Notes: a model not told the origin generated them from the letters alone. A DNA stretch of 64,000 bases from JACNJF01 sp050288105 (GCA_050288105.1 JBNKDE010000015.1:1-64000), one strand, 5' to 3'; shown: positions 51,157 through 61,133, counted from the stretch's first letter. Program-made: numbers and translations.

Positions 51157-54100
51157 ATGTTTAAGATTTTCGGGCAATGGGCTTTACAGGTAGTTATCGC
51201 GGTTGTACTGGTTGCCTGCGGTGGGGGTGGAGGCAGTACAGGTAGTGAAGTGCCTGGCCCAACGAGCCAAAGCCTGGCTGATTTTTCAATTATTCATTTT
51301 TCTAGTCTAATTGGTGAAAGTCGCCTTGATTATTCACTGGTTCCTGCTGAAGAGACTGTCATCAATACGGCTGATTTAAAATCAGCAGAAATTCAGATTC
51401 AATTGGAGTACTCTGATAAAACTATCAGGGTTTCTCCTTCAGCAGTATCAATAGAAAATCAGACTGTCACTTTCAGAGCTCCCGGAAATGTCCAGCAGGG
51501 TCAGTTATCTCTGGTTACGGGGAATGCTGGCACCTCAAAAATTCAGTACCGTGTAATAGAAGAGAACACGCCGAGGTTAATTGATAGTCAACCTGTCTCA
51601 GTAACGCCTGGTAACCTGGTCACAGTAACAGGTGCTAATCTTCCAGAGATACCATTAAATCTTGTGTTTGATTCACGGGTTCCAGCGGTTTCAATTAATG
51701 TTACTCCGGTAAATAACTCATTTACTTTTACCGTACCTCCTGATCTCGCGACTGGGGAATTTTATTTAGAGTTAGCGCAGTATCAAACTAATAAACTGTA
51801 CCTTTCAGTAAAAAGAAACGTCAATGCTAATATTGCGTTGCCTGACAACTTGTTAACAGAAGTTGGTGATATAAGCGTTGTGGTAGACGGCGAGGAATAT
51901 ACTGTCGATGCAAATTTATCTGTTTCTTTCCCGGTTGAAAATAACTCTCCAGAAATTGTTCATGTGTTTGCAGATAAAGACGATGTATCTTCAGTGCTTT
52001 TCAGTAGTGTTGTTTTACCTGGTGGGTCAGCAGCTGTCATTTTTGATCCAAAATCGACCGCAATAGCCTGGACCATGATGGGACTTTTAACTACAGGGAA
52101 CCTTAGTGATGCAGAGTATAGCGATCTGTATACACAGCTACAGAGTAATGCAAAAGTCCAGCTTCTGGCAGATCATATCACTTATCTGCAGGAACAAAAT
52201 TCAGGGCAATGGCTAAACCTGAATGATACGGTTCTTATACAGAAATTTCGTGATATTGCCGAAGATCTGATGCAAACCAGCGCGGCGAAGATAGCTGGTA
52301 AAATTAGCCAAAAGACGACAGTTTCTAATTCATTTATCACGATTTCTCAGGATCCTGTAAATGCCCAAATTTACGTTGATGATTACGACTATTCATTACT
52401 TTCTTTTAACAAGCATTTAATTAATGGCAGCGTTTCTATTGTAAACGATACACAGATGTATTTGAGTGTAGAGGCGAGGTCTGCAGCTGATAACTCGATA
52501 GTCAATGGTTATCGACACAATTTTGATGTTTTGCATTCTGACTCCAAGACTTTGGTTGGGCCGAAAGGTTGGGGGCTGTTATCCATAGCAAGTTCTAAAG
52601 AAATTGAACTGGAAGGTGAAGATGCGCACATCGAGATTGTAACCGGAGCCAGCATGGGTGAAACGGATCAGTATCAATTGCATCGTAAACTGAGAGCCAA
52701 GCTATTGTTAGACGGTGTGTTTGTTCCTTTAACTAATTCATTTCTCAATATACTGATTGACTTGAACGTGCCGAAGACTACCTTACGACATTCGGTTTAC
52801 GATCTTATGAACAGTATTTACGGCTCTGGCTTTATCACGGATTTGGCAGGATATTATGAGAGTGACCAATATTCCCTATCTGGTATGGTCAATGTTTTTT
52901 TTATTAACCCCTTGTCCAGTTCTCTAAGCGGCTGCTGGAGTGTTCCTGTACGAGAAGGTTGTACCAAGTTGATTACCGGATTCGCCTTTGTATTGGAACG
53001 TTATGGCCCGTTAAAAAACGCCAGGATTTCAGATTTGGTGAGTCTGCTGCTTACAGAACTCAAGATAAAATTGATAAGCAAAGCTGTTGCCGTATCTACT
53101 GGTCTTGGTGTCATTATTGAGGCTTTTGATAAAAGTGAAACTTTGCTTTATGCCGCTGCCGATGGAGTAACGATAACTGAGTCTCTTATTGATTTAGCTA
53201 CTAATCCAAAAGAGATGAATGTAAACGTCGAATTTGCACTGGATATCGAAGATGTTAGTCCTACATGTATAGGTGTAAATCCTCAGGATAATTATAACTT
53301 CGTACTGGATATTGAAGGAGAAGGTTTTTCTGCTGTTGATGGTTTGACTCCTTCTGTCTACCTGGGTACTGGGTATGCTGAAACACCATTAGCTTCAGTC
53401 TCTTCTTCTAACAATGGTACTTTGTTATCAGCTGTAGACGATCCGAATAAATTTATCACCACGGGAAGTGATTCTTATAATTTATATGTTGAATATAACC
53501 CAAATCTTTTCGCTCAATATAACGAATTAATACAGTTTATCGACATTACTGATGATGTGGTTTACCTGGATAGCATAGAACCATCAAAAGGTAATATAGG
53601 TAACGAGGTTTCATTAAAAGGCTGCGGCTGGATTCCGCTAGAAGATATCAATGTTCATTTCAAGTCAGCTAATGGAGAAGTGTTAGCCAGTGATATTGTT
53701 AGTCGATCAATTGATGAAATTAAGGTCAAGGTGCCAGATGAAGCTGTAAGTGGAATGGTTTATGTCACGGCGGGAAATAAAACTACCACTAAAGCATTTT
53801 TTGAGGTTGAAAATTTCAGTTTGAAAACTCCAGATTCGCTACGTATTTTATCAGGCGAGGATATCGTGCTTGGGGGAAGAGGGCTTGACGAGACCAGTGC
53901 CGTGTATTTTACGGATCACTCTGGCAACTCGATTAAAGCGATACTCGGAGGAGTCACGGCTAATTCTATTAATGTGACCGTCCCCGAAGGATTGATACCA
54001 GGGGTGATTACTGTGTATGCCGTACGGCCTGATGGGAAGATGACTAATGAGATTGAGCTGGTGATTTCGCCATCTCTGGTCACAGCTGCTCCAGAGGAAA

Positions 54101-54795
54101 CAGCGTTTGAAAACAGTATTCAGGTAACGTTAAATCAATCTGAGGGTTACGATATTTATTATCGAATCGAAGAGGCTCCTTATGAAAGTTATACTGGCCC
54201 CATTACGCTAAATGCAGGTGAGGCAGTGTATGCTTATTTTTCAATCTATGCCTTTGCTCGGATTGAAGTTGGTGGCATTAACTATGATTCTGCCGAAAGT
54301 GAGTTCAGATATACACCTTGCCAGCAGGGTGAACATGTTAATAATGGTGCCTGTGTAAGCGATACCCCACCTCCTGCTGGCCCACAAAGTTGCCCGCTCT
54401 TTTATGATTTGAATATAGACCCTGATGGAGACTATGCATTCAAAATTTTGACTGCCGATAAAGACCATGATGGATTTTTTGAAGACTATACGTATTGCAC
54501 CTATTTTTATTCAACAGGCCACCTAACACTGGAAAGCTTTTATATTGATTCAGTTAGACAGGGGCTACAGACAATATATTTTGATACGGGTGTTATCCAT
54601 AATGAAGATCCCTATGACAATGGGCTTCTCAATGGAGTGAAAAAGACCTACTACGAATCTGGGCTAATTGAGTTTGAAACCGAATACATGGATGGGCTAA
54701 AACATGGCCAGGAAAAACAGTATTACAATATTAGCGGAACGGTTGTTTATTGCGATTTATATGAATATGGTGTTTATGTTGGAAGCTGTGGGTAG
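51157..54795 (+). CDS. Large multi-domain surface lipoprotein
   Basis: 1212 residues. Lipobox LVAC (Cys22) followed by a glycine-rich linker (GGGGGS). IPT/TIG-like folds at about 148-225 (NLVTVTGANLPEI), about 800-885 (NIGNEVSLKGCGWIP) and about 890-970 (EDIVLGGRGLDETS). Then a chitobiase-type C-terminal fold (YDIYYRIEEAPYESYTGP), a Ca-like DKDHDGFFED loop, and MORN-type repeats at the end (LNGVKKTYYESGLIEFETEY, then DGLKHGQEKQYYN). The long central part (about 300-720) matches nothing I know. GC content is clearly lower than in the flanking regulator genes, suggesting transfer. Probably an outer-membrane, cell-surface protein. Confidence 0.85.
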   Translation: MFKIFGQWALQVVIAVVLVACGGGGGSTGSEVPGPTSQSLADFSIIHFSSLIGESRLDYSLVPAEETVINTADLKSAEIQIQLEYSDKTIRVSPSAVSIENQTVTFRAPGNVQQGQLSLVTGNAGTSKIQYRVIEENTPRLIDSQPVSVTPGNLVTVTGANLPEIPLNLVFDSRVPAVSINVTPVNNSFTFTVPPDLATGEFYLELAQYQTNKLYLSVKRNVNANIALPDNLLTEVGDISVVVDGEEYTVDANLSVSFPVENNSPEIVHVFADKDDVSSVLFSSVVLPGGSAAVIFDPKSTAIAWTMMGLLTTGNLSDAEYSDLYTQLQSNAKVQLLADHITYLQEQNSGQWLNLNDTVLIQKFRDIAEDLMQTSAAKIAGKISQKTTVSNSFITISQDPVNAQIYVDDYDYSLLSFNKHLINGSVSIVNDTQMYLSVEARSAADNSIVNGYRHNFDVLHSDSKTLVGPKGWGLLSIASSKEIELEGEDAHIEIVTGASMGETDQYQLHRKLRAKLLLDGVFVPLTNSFLNILIDLNVPKTTLRHSVYDLMNSIYGSGFITDLAGYYESDQYSLSGMVNVFFINPLSSSLSGCWSVPVREGCTKLITGFAFVLERYGPLKNARISDLVSLLLTELKIKLISKAVAVSTGLGVIIEAFDKSETLLYAAADGVTITESLIDLATNPKEMNVNVEFALDIEDVSPTCIGVNPQDNYNFVLDIEGEGFSAVDGLTPSVYLGTGYAETPLASVSSSNNGTLLSAVDDPNKFITTGSDSYNLYVEYNPNLFAQYNELIQFIDITDDVVYLDSIEPSKGNIGNEVSLKGCGWIPLEDINVHFKSANGEVLASDIVSRSIDEIKVKVPDEAVSGMVYVTAGNKTTTKAFFEVENFSLKTPDSLRILSGEDIVLGGRGLDETSAVYFTDHSGNSIKAILGGVTANSINVTVPEGLIPGVITVYAVRPDGKMTNEIELVISPSLVTAAPEETAFENSIQVTLNQSEGYDIYYRIEEAPYESYTGPITLNAGEAVYAYFSIYAFARIEVGGINYDSAESEFRYTPCQQGEHVNNGACVSDTPPPAGPQSCPLFYDLNIDPDGDYAFKILTADKDHDGFFEDYTYCTYFYSTGHLTLESFYIDSVRQGLQTIYFDTGVIHNEDPYDNGLLNGVKKTYYESGLIEFETEYMDGLKHGQEKQYYNISGTVVYCDLYEYGVYVGSCG

Positions 54796-54995
54796 GCTAC
54801 ATGGTGATCTAGCACAATATATAATTCGCGGTATTCAATAAATTTAGGGGCAGGTTAAATTTCCCCCGTTTTAGTGGGTACGTACAATCAGGGTAAAAGC
54901 TCGGGGGTATCCCATTCATACAAGACGCAGACGCAATAAAATATTGGTTCAATGCATGGGTATCTTAGTTAATCCCTTAGTTCCGATTAATAGAT

Positions 54996-55028
54996 AAAAA
55001 ACCCCTGCCTCGACAGCAGGGGTTTTAT
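54996..55028. terminator. Bidirectional terminator
   Basis: AACCCCTGC / GCAGGGGTT with a CTCGACA loop, A run before and T run after, so it works on both strands. It can end the fasciclin gene (stop at 55066) and the large lipoprotein gene (stop at 54795). The remaining 54796-54995 has no gene. Confidence 0.85.
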
Positions 55029-55065
55029 TAGTATCAAATGGTGATAACGCCTGTTATCAGGATTC

Positions 55066-55554
55066 TTAGCTTTGCGGGAGAATCACTGTGTCAATAACAT
55101 GGATAACGCCATTATCAGTTTCGATATTCGCTTTAATCACTTTGGCCCCATCTACCGATACACCGGACATGCCGTTAATATACACTTCGGTACCCTGTAC
55201 TGTGGCGACGTTTAACTGCTTAAGGTTTACATCAGACGACATCACCTTACCTGGCAGCACATGGTAGGTTAAGATAGAAACCAGTTGATCGCGGTTTTCC
55301 GGCTTGAGCAGGTTCTCTACTGTACCTGCAGGCAGAGCAGCGAACGCTTCGTCAGTTGGTGCAAATACCGTGAAAGGGCCATCTCCTTTCAGTGTGTCTA
55401 CCAGACCAGCAGCCTTGACTGCGGTTACCAGCGTATTGAAACTTCCGGCGGATACTGCCGTGTCAACGATGTCTGCAGCGGAAACGGTTGAAACGCTTCC
55501 GAATGTCAGTAATGAGCCGAGGATAGTCGCCTTGATGCTTTTAGAAATATTCAT
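55066..55554 (-). CDS. Secreted fasciclin-domain protein
   Basis: 162 residues. Signal peptide with cleavage after STVSA; one FAS1 domain fills the rest (NTLVTAVKAAGLVDTL, then GPFTVFAPTDEAFAALPAG, VSILTYHVLPGKVM and NGVIHVIDTVILP). FAS1 domains mediate adhesion or bind small molecules. It has its own terminator and a clear start at 55554 (GGAGTTTGTTATG). Soluble in the periplasm or extracellular space. Confidence 0.95.
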   Translation of the reverse strand: MNISKSIKATILGSLLTFGSVSTVSAADIVDTAVSAGSFNTLVTAVKAAGLVDTLKGDGPFTVFAPTDEAFAALPAGTVENLLKPENRDQLVSILTYHVLPGKVMSSDVNLKQLNVATVQGTEVYINGMSGVSVDGAKVIKANIETDNGVIHVIDTVILPQS

Positions 55555-55839
55555 AACAAACTCCGATTGATGATTTAATGGTTAAAAAACAGGGGGCAGA
55601 TATAGTGCCCTTCTCGAACTTTTATTCCGCTTCCATTCGAGACAGTTGCATCCTATCGCTGGTGTTGTGAAGACTCTGTGTTTTCGAAATCAAGAAATTG
55701 TGAAAATTGGAAATTAAATCATGTGAAGTATCGTCGTTCGGATGGGAAAGCCCGAAATTGATGAGGGCTTTCGTCTAATAATTTCTGGATATCATTAAGC
55801 AGAAGAACAAACAGGATGCGAAGCAAGACAGTAAGGGGT

Positions 55840-55979
55840 GTTGGACAGGTCTTTCTTGAATTTACCGCCTTTCAGGAAAGGTCAGTCCAACTTCTTAGAC
55901 GACAACTTGAAATCGTTAGTTAAGAAAATGTAACGCATGCCGGGTCCGTAGCGGTAATGCTGCCTTTACTTCAAGTTGT
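55840..55979. repeat. Two imperfect inverted repeats in intergenic DNA
   Basis: GTTGGACAGGTCTTTCTTGAA (55840-55860) pairs with 55871-55891 (17 of 21). ACAACTTGAA at 55902-55911 pairs with TTCAAGTTGT at 55970-55979 and has a 58-base interior. The gap 55555-56066 holds no gene. They may be parts of an old small mobile element. Confidence 0.5.
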
Positions 55980-56066
55980 GAAGAACAGACATCTATTTTT
56001 TTGCTGTCGATAGATCTGCTATTACTGAGCCTCCCGTAACTGAACAACAAGGCGGCTTTGATCGAT

Positions 56067-56771
56067 TTAAACCTTGATGGCATTGCCAGGTTTTCTGGAC
56101 AATAGCCATATACAAAACGACAATTCTGCAGCTAGCGGTATGATATAAACTGGCTCGATGGTTTCGGACCATTCCGGAAAAATAAATCGAACCGTGCTGC
56201 CAGTGAGATAAACCACTGCAGCAGCAATTAATCCGTAACCTATCCATCCAGGTATGAACACAGATTTTATAATGAGGTAGCCAATCAGAAGATTGGATAC
56301 CCCAAAGAATATCAGTCCCAGATCATATCCATAACTGTGTAAATTCAGAAATAATGTCATCATTGAATCCAGCTCATGGTGATTTGCGTTGGCTGCATAA
56401 CTTGAACCCGTCAATAACAGGATAGCTGCAACATAGGTAAGCAAGTTAACACTCAGGATTGAGGCTTGAATCAACCTGAATACGCTTGCAGCTAACGATA
56501 GAAGATTATTCACCGGTTTGAATAAAGCATATAAAACAATTGCCAACGCAACATCACACAAGACCATGATCATATCTGCTGCAAACCCGGATCGATAGAG
56601 CGACTGTGATGCCAGTATATTTTCTGCGGTAGCAATAGGATCATCCATTTCGATCAATGAGGCGCGAACAAAAAACTCCCCGTAAAGTCCCGATAAAATA
56701 ATACACAGATAGAGTGCTCCGGCAATCCTTGCATACCGGGTTGAAGCATGGTCTTGAGCTGGAATGTTCAT
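56067..56771 (-). CDS. DUF4386-family membrane protein
   Basis: 234 residues, six predicted transmembrane helices. The N-terminal TRYARIAGALYLCIILSGLYGE, LRIxQA-like RLIQASILSVNLL and LHSYGYDLGLIFFGVSNLLIGYL are typical of DUF4386, whose function is unknown. It is last in the operon, about 24 bases after the nitroreductase gene. Start: ATG at 56771 (AGGAGG upstream). Confidence 0.88.
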   Translation of the reverse strand: MNIPAQDHASTRYARIAGALYLCIILSGLYGEFFVRASLIEMDDPIATAENILASQSLYRSGFAADMIMVLCDVALAIVLYALFKPVNNLLSLAASVFRLIQASILSVNLLTYVAAILLLTGSSYAANANHHELDSMMTLFLNLHSYGYDLGLIFFGVSNLLIGYLIIKSVFIPGWIGYGLIAAAVVYLTGSTVRFIFPEWSETIEPVYIIPLAAELSFCIWLLSRKPGNAIKV

Positions 56772-56795
56772 AAGTATCCTCCTATAAAGCGTTGG

Positions 56796-57422
56796 TTACA
56801 GGGTGATTACCATATCAGCATGGCTATAACGTACTTTAGGCTGGCTGGCACTAAGGTCTTCCGGATGTCTGACACCTAGAGTGCAGATTACACAGGACTC
56901 CAGCCCCATTTTATTTAGTCCAAGCACTTCATCGAAACCATCTCGCTCAAACCCGGTCATCGGGCAGGCATCGATTTGCATCATTGCGGCTGCAGTTAAA
57001 AAGGTACCGAGTGCAATATAGGTTTGTTCATGCGCCCATGTTTCCTGCTGTTGTGGTGATAAACCAGCCAGAAAACGTTTTATATGATCACCCATACCTG
57101 CAAACTCATCAATGGAGGTACTACGAACTTGCGCTAGCGATTCAATATATCGATCCACCATTTCATCTCCTACATTCTTTTGTGCTGCAAACACAATCAG
57201 GTGTGAGCAATTCACTACCTTTTCCTGCCCCATTGAATATTCGAGCAGTTGCTTTCTCACATTCAGGTCGTTGACTACAACCAGACGGTAGGGCTGTAAG
57301 CCAAAGGCGCTTGCGCTCATACGTGCAGCAGTTAATAAATCATGAATCCTTTGATCATTCAGGCGTTCATCTGAAAACTGTTTTACGGCATATCGCCAGT
57401 TTAATGCTTGTATTACATTCAT
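56796..57422 (-). CDS. NAD(P)H nitroreductase (FMN)
   Basis: 208 residues, nitroreductase fold. FMN-binding residues are visible in WRYAVKQFSDERL, AARMSASAFGLQPYRLVVV, and the C-terminal CTLGVRHPED. Related to NfsB/DrgA and to NAD(P)H oxidoreductases acting on quinones and aldehydes. The start is at 57422 and the gene lies 10 bases after the EamA gene in a five-gene operon. Reduction of an electrophilic substrate is likely. Confidence 0.92.
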   Translation of the reverse strand: MNVIQALNWRYAVKQFSDERLNDQRIHDLLTAARMSASAFGLQPYRLVVVNDLNVRKQLLEYSMGQEKVVNCSHLIVFAAQKNVGDEMVDRYIESLAQVRSTSIDEFAGMGDHIKRFLAGLSPQQQETWAHEQTYIALGTFLTAAAMMQIDACPMTGFERDGFDEVLGLNKMGLESCVICTLGVRHPEDLSASQPKVRYSHADMVITL

Positions 57423-57432
57423 TATGATATCC

Positions 57433-58371
57433 TCATGCTTGCTTGGTTAATATGCTTTGCTGGCGACCGGCGTCAGCAGGTATAACGGTTGATATACGTG
57501 GTATACGATTGGTCAGCGTGGTTAGTAGAACTCCGCTAAAAATAAGTCCCATGCTAAACAGGTCCTGGTAGTCATACTGTTCATCCCAGATAACAATACC
57601 TGCCAGCAGGGTCACTGCGGTAATGACATACCCCATCTGACTGAGATAAACCGGTCCGCCCACCTTCAAAAGTTTAAAGGTACTTAGATACGAGCCACCT
57701 GCTATAAAACCTAGCGCTGTTAACACCCCGCCAGTACTCAGGTTTGCTGGAATGGCATCAGAGAAATCGCTCCACAACAGATTGATCACTAGCAGGCACA
57801 GGCTCTGTACGGTTAGCATCCCGGTTACCAGTGACAGGGCATCGCTACCCGCAGGCCAGTAGTGGCTTCTATAAATATTACTGGCTGCAAGTGATACCGG
57901 AATACCTAGTGCAAGCAGCAGGTAACCCCAATTGTCCTGAAGATCGCCACCTTGCTGTGGAGTTGCCAGTAGCACTACGCCCCCTAAACCGATACAAAGA
58001 CCCAGTAAGCGTAACGGATGCCCCTGTTCCATACGCAGCAGTCTTGCAATGACATAGGTAATCATGGGTGAGAGAGCAGTCAAAAGGCCTACCGTACCGA
58101 CCTGCAATTGTTTCAATACGTTGAAGGCTAGTATGTAGGGAATACTGATACCCAGTAAACCACCGACCAGGTAGTAGCGAAGATGCTGAGTTTTCCAGGC
58201 AGGATAACTTCGGGTTGCCAGGGAAAAGATCCAGATCACCAGAGCGCCACCAGTCAATTGCCAGAACAGAATCAATAGAGGAGGAATGTCATCATGACCA
58301 GCCTGTTTTCCTGCAATGAAAACACCTGCAGCGAGTGAACCGGATACCAGGAGAAGGAGAAGTGCTTTCAT
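57433..58371 (-). CDS. EamA/DMT-family transporter
   Basis: 312 residues, ten predicted helices in two EamA repeats (about 1-140 and 150-285). The loop RMEQGHPLRLLGLCIGLGGV is typical of this family. It begins in the last 4 bases of the VOC gene. Probably exports a small metabolite; the last 25 residues are a hydrophilic tail. Confidence 0.9.
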   Translation of the reverse strand: MKALLLLLVSGSLAAGVFIAGKQAGHDDIPPLLILFWQLTGGALVIWIFSLATRSYPAWKTQHLRYYLVGGLLGISIPYILAFNVLKQLQVGTVGLLTALSPMITYVIARLLRMEQGHPLRLLGLCIGLGGVVLLATPQQGGDLQDNWGYLLLALGIPVSLAASNIYRSHYWPAGSDALSLVTGMLTVQSLCLLVINLLWSDFSDAIPANLSTGGVLTALGFIAGGSYLSTFKLLKVGGPVYLSQMGYVITAVTLLAGIVIWDEQYDYQDLFSMGLIFSGVLLTTLTNRIPRISTVIPADAGRQQSILTKQA

Positions 58372-58820
58372 TTTGATCCCTCCACCTGCAGGGTATACGC
58401 AGTATCTCTAGTTTTTTTGACGATCTTAAAAGGCTGAGACAGTTCGATCACGTTACGATCCGGATCACGCAAAAAAATCGACGTGCTGCCATCACCGAAA
58501 GTTACTGGGCCTTCGGTTATCGCGATTTGCAGATTGCGGATCTCAGACTCAGCCAGAGTAATATCACCGACCGCAAGCGCAAGATGTGTATACCCCGGGA
58601 ATTTCTCACACACATCCATCAGGATATTACGCCCGCCGTTATCATCATCAGATGAATCGAGTAGATTTATTACTGCACCACTGGGATGTTTTAATGCGCA
58701 TACCCGCTCCTGCATATCCTCTCGGATTAACTCGAACCCCAGGTTGCGATAAAAGTAGATTGAACGCTTAAATTCCGCGACTCTTACACCCACATGAGCA
58801 ACACCCTTAATGTTATTCAT
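58368..58820 (-). CDS. VOC-fold (glyoxalase/dioxygenase-like) protein
   Basis: 150 residues. A single VOC domain with HVGVRVAEFKRSIYFYRNLGF, THLALAVGDI and RDPDRNVIELSQ, giving the usual His/His/Glu metal positions. Overlaps the cyclase gene at its start and the EamA gene at its end by 4 bases each. It could be a lyase, a thiol transferase or a binding protein; the substrate is unknown. Confidence 0.9.
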   Translation of the reverse strand: MNNIKGVAHVGVRVAEFKRSIYFYRNLGFELIREDMQERVCALKHPSGAVINLLDSSDDDNGGRNILMDVCEKFPGYTHLALAVGDITLAESEIRNLQIAITEGPVTFGDGSTSIFLRDPDRNVIELSQPFKIVKKTRDTAYTLQVEGSK

Positions 58821-59836
58821 GATGCATCTCCTTTTCCGCTGGCAGCAATGGGAATCGCAATAGGGCGAATCGGTGCAGCATCAGAACCGCGCAGTTTCAA
58901 CGAACCCCCAATAAAAGCGAATTCGTAAATCTGGTCACGTGACAGTTCTTCGAGATACACCAGTTCCAGAATGGGTGCTCCCTGCTCAGCGAGAAGGTAG
59001 CTATGTACAGGTACATAGTTGTCTTCGACCTCTGAAGGAAAAGCTTCAAAGCTGAGGTTGTCCGCACCCACGATCATGGCACCACTTTCTTCAATGAGAA
59101 AACGTGCCGCAGCGAGCCCCATACCGGGTGGGTTTTGCATATAGGCCGATGCATCTTCATACGCCTTCATACGACCAGTACGGATCAATACCACATCGCC
59201 GCTTTGCAGCGTGACCTGCTGCTGATTTAGCGTATCCACCAGGTCCTTACGTGTTACACGGTACCCATCGGGTAGCATATTCACACCTTTAGCTGCAGCC
59301 ACATCGATAAGTACACCACGTGCAATAATCGGTGGAATATTCTCTGCTCCCGCTACCTGCCATCCACGGTCGCCCAGATATTCAGAAGCCTTGTAGCCGT
59401 TCCAGATTTCACCGTTGAGGCCGAAGTGGTTTAGTGCATCGATGTGTGTCCCCATATGTGTGTAAAGTGAAACAGCGGCCCCGGTATAACTGACATGCTC
59501 ATTCATCTTTTCGCCGAGTGCCAGAGGGTCATCGACAGCCGTACCATGTGGCGTATGGGTCATCCAGATGCGGTAGTGAGGGTCTCCAGCTGCCTGCCAA
59601 CTAGGCATGCCAATGAAGTATTCCACTGACAGATCATAATTGGTTCCAGCTCGGATCTGAGATAGCACTTTTTGTTGAGATTCCACTGTCATCAGGTTAA
59701 GTCGACCGATTTCGTCGTTTGCGCCCCAGGGGCTCTTACCCACCTCGGTACCCGATGCCATAGCTATGGAACCCTGCAACAGCGATAATGCCAGAGCTAG
59801 TTGACTGATTTTATGTTTGAACAATTTATTCATCAT
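58817..59836 (-). CDS. Secreted cyclase-family (kynurenine formamidase-like) hydrolase
   Basis: 339 residues. Signal peptide ending IAMASG, so exported. The metal-binding signature is SLYTHMGTHIDALNHFG (the HxGTHxD core). Fold conserved to the end (FEAFPSEVEDNYVPVHSYLL, EELSRDQIYEF). It hydrolyses amide or lactone bonds in the family; the substrate is open. It is the first gene of the five-gene operon and divergent to the LysR gene. Confidence 0.9.
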   Translation of the reverse strand: MMNKLFKHKISQLALALSLLQGSIAMASGTEVGKSPWGANDEIGRLNLMTVESQQKVLSQIRAGTNYDLSVEYFIGMPSWQAAGDPHYRIWMTHTPHGTAVDDPLALGEKMNEHVSYTGAAVSLYTHMGTHIDALNHFGLNGEIWNGYKASEYLGDRGWQVAGAENIPPIIARGVLIDVAAAKGVNMLPDGYRVTRKDLVDTLNQQQVTLQSGDVVLIRTGRMKAYEDASAYMQNPPGMGLAAARFLIEESGAMIVGADNLSFEAFPSEVEDNYVPVHSYLLAEQGAPILELVYLEELSRDQIYEFAFIGGSLKLRGSDAAPIRPIAIPIAASGKGDAS

Positions 59837-59979
59837 ATTTCTCCTGTTTTCATCATGAGTTGTTAACTAATAGGCTGGTCTAACAGCCTTGAAGAAAAGC
59901 TTAATGGAGTTAGAATTGTTAATAATCGTGCTTTTATGAATAACACTGTTCACAAATATTTAATAATAGGTGTCAACTT

Positions 59980-60882
59980 ATGGATAATCTTTCGGACATT
60001 TTTGTTTTTGTGCAGGTAGTCGATAGTGGCAGCTTCACTGCCGCAGCTGAGCGTTTGAAGTTGTCGAAGTCCGTGATCAGCAAATATGTCACACGCCTAG
60101 AAGGTCAGCTTGGTGCTCGCCTGCTAAACCGAACTACACGGCGCCTAAGCCTGACGGAAGCCGGACGCATCCTCTACCAACGCAGCCAGAAAGGTTTGAG
60201 ACTTATAGAAGATGTCCAGTCAGAGATCTCGCAATTGCAACAGGCACCTAGAGGAGAGCTTCGTTTGAATACTCCTATGTCTTTCGGGATTAAACACATC
60301 GCTCCGTCATTGGGCGAGTTCATCGCTCGGTATCCGGAAATGACGGTGGACATGAGCCTTGATGATCGGCAACTTGACCTTGTTGAGGAAGGTTTTGACC
60401 TTGCGATCCGGATAGCCGAACTTCCTGATTCGAGCCTGGTTGCGCGACGTCTTTCAAGTTGTCGACACGTTGTTTGCGCCTCTCAGGAATATCTTGACCG
60501 TTATGGAGAGCCCGCGACATTAGAGGACCTGAGCAAACACCAGATTCTGGCCTATCGTTATCAGGACTCACCAAATGAATGGCGCTTCATGACCCCAGAT
60601 AAACGCTATGTATCAACGGTGGTGAAAGGAGCAATACAGATGAACAATAGTCTGGCGTTACGCGAGGCCGTTTTACAGGGCGCAGGAATCATGTTAACGC
60701 CGACTTTTGTGGTGGGTGACGATATCAAGACCGGCAGATTGAAACAATTACTGGTCGGATATAAGCCTCCAGAGATATCTATTTACGCCGTCTATCCCGA
60801 GCGTCGTTTCCTGTCGCCCAAGATCAGAGCATTCATTGATTTCTTTAAACAGAGGCTATCTGATCCACCTTACTGGGACTAA
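59980..60882 (+). CDS. LysR-family transcriptional regulator
   Basis: 300 residues. N-terminal winged helix (SGSFTAAAERLKLSKSVISKYVTRLEGQL-type motif, about 15-60), followed by a type-2 periplasmic-binding-like effector domain (about 90-290) with GELRLNTPMSFG and AVLQGAGIMLTPTF. It is divergent from the cyclase-VOC-EamA-nitroreductase-DUF4386 operon with about 140 bases between, so it is likely its activator. The effector is unknown. Between its stop and 61133 nothing else is seen. Confidence 0.95.
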   Translation: MDNLSDIFVFVQVVDSGSFTAAAERLKLSKSVISKYVTRLEGQLGARLLNRTTRRLSLTEAGRILYQRSQKGLRLIEDVQSEISQLQQAPRGELRLNTPMSFGIKHIAPSLGEFIARYPEMTVDMSLDDRQLDLVEEGFDLAIRIAELPDSSLVARRLSSCRHVVCASQEYLDRYGEPATLEDLSKHQILAYRYQDSPNEWRFMTPDKRYVSTVVKGAIQMNNSLALREAVLQGAGIMLTPTFVVGDDIKTGRLKQLLVGYKPPEISIYAVYPERRFLSPKIRAFIDFFKQRLSDPPYWD

Positions 60883-61133
60883 GCAATGGCAGCTTATGGC
60901 AGCAACTTTCCTTTTTGCACCGCATAACGCGAATGACCACCATACCAACCTATTGGACAATGCCTTCAACATGTGAGGAATGACGACAGAGGGGCTATAG
61001 GGTGAGTTCATCATGACCTGGAATTGTGTACCTGAACCACGCATTTGTAATGGGGGCGGTTAAGTCAACCCAGAAACTGGAATTCTGGGTTGGAAAAGAA
61101 AGATCAATGCTTTTCAGCATGGGTTTGAGGATT

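Noticed and set aside
54840..54960. Possible insertion-sequence remnant after the large lipoprotein gene
   Set aside because: GGGGGCAGG..CCCCCG wording looked like an IS edge, but no inverted ends, duplication or transposase codons could be shown.
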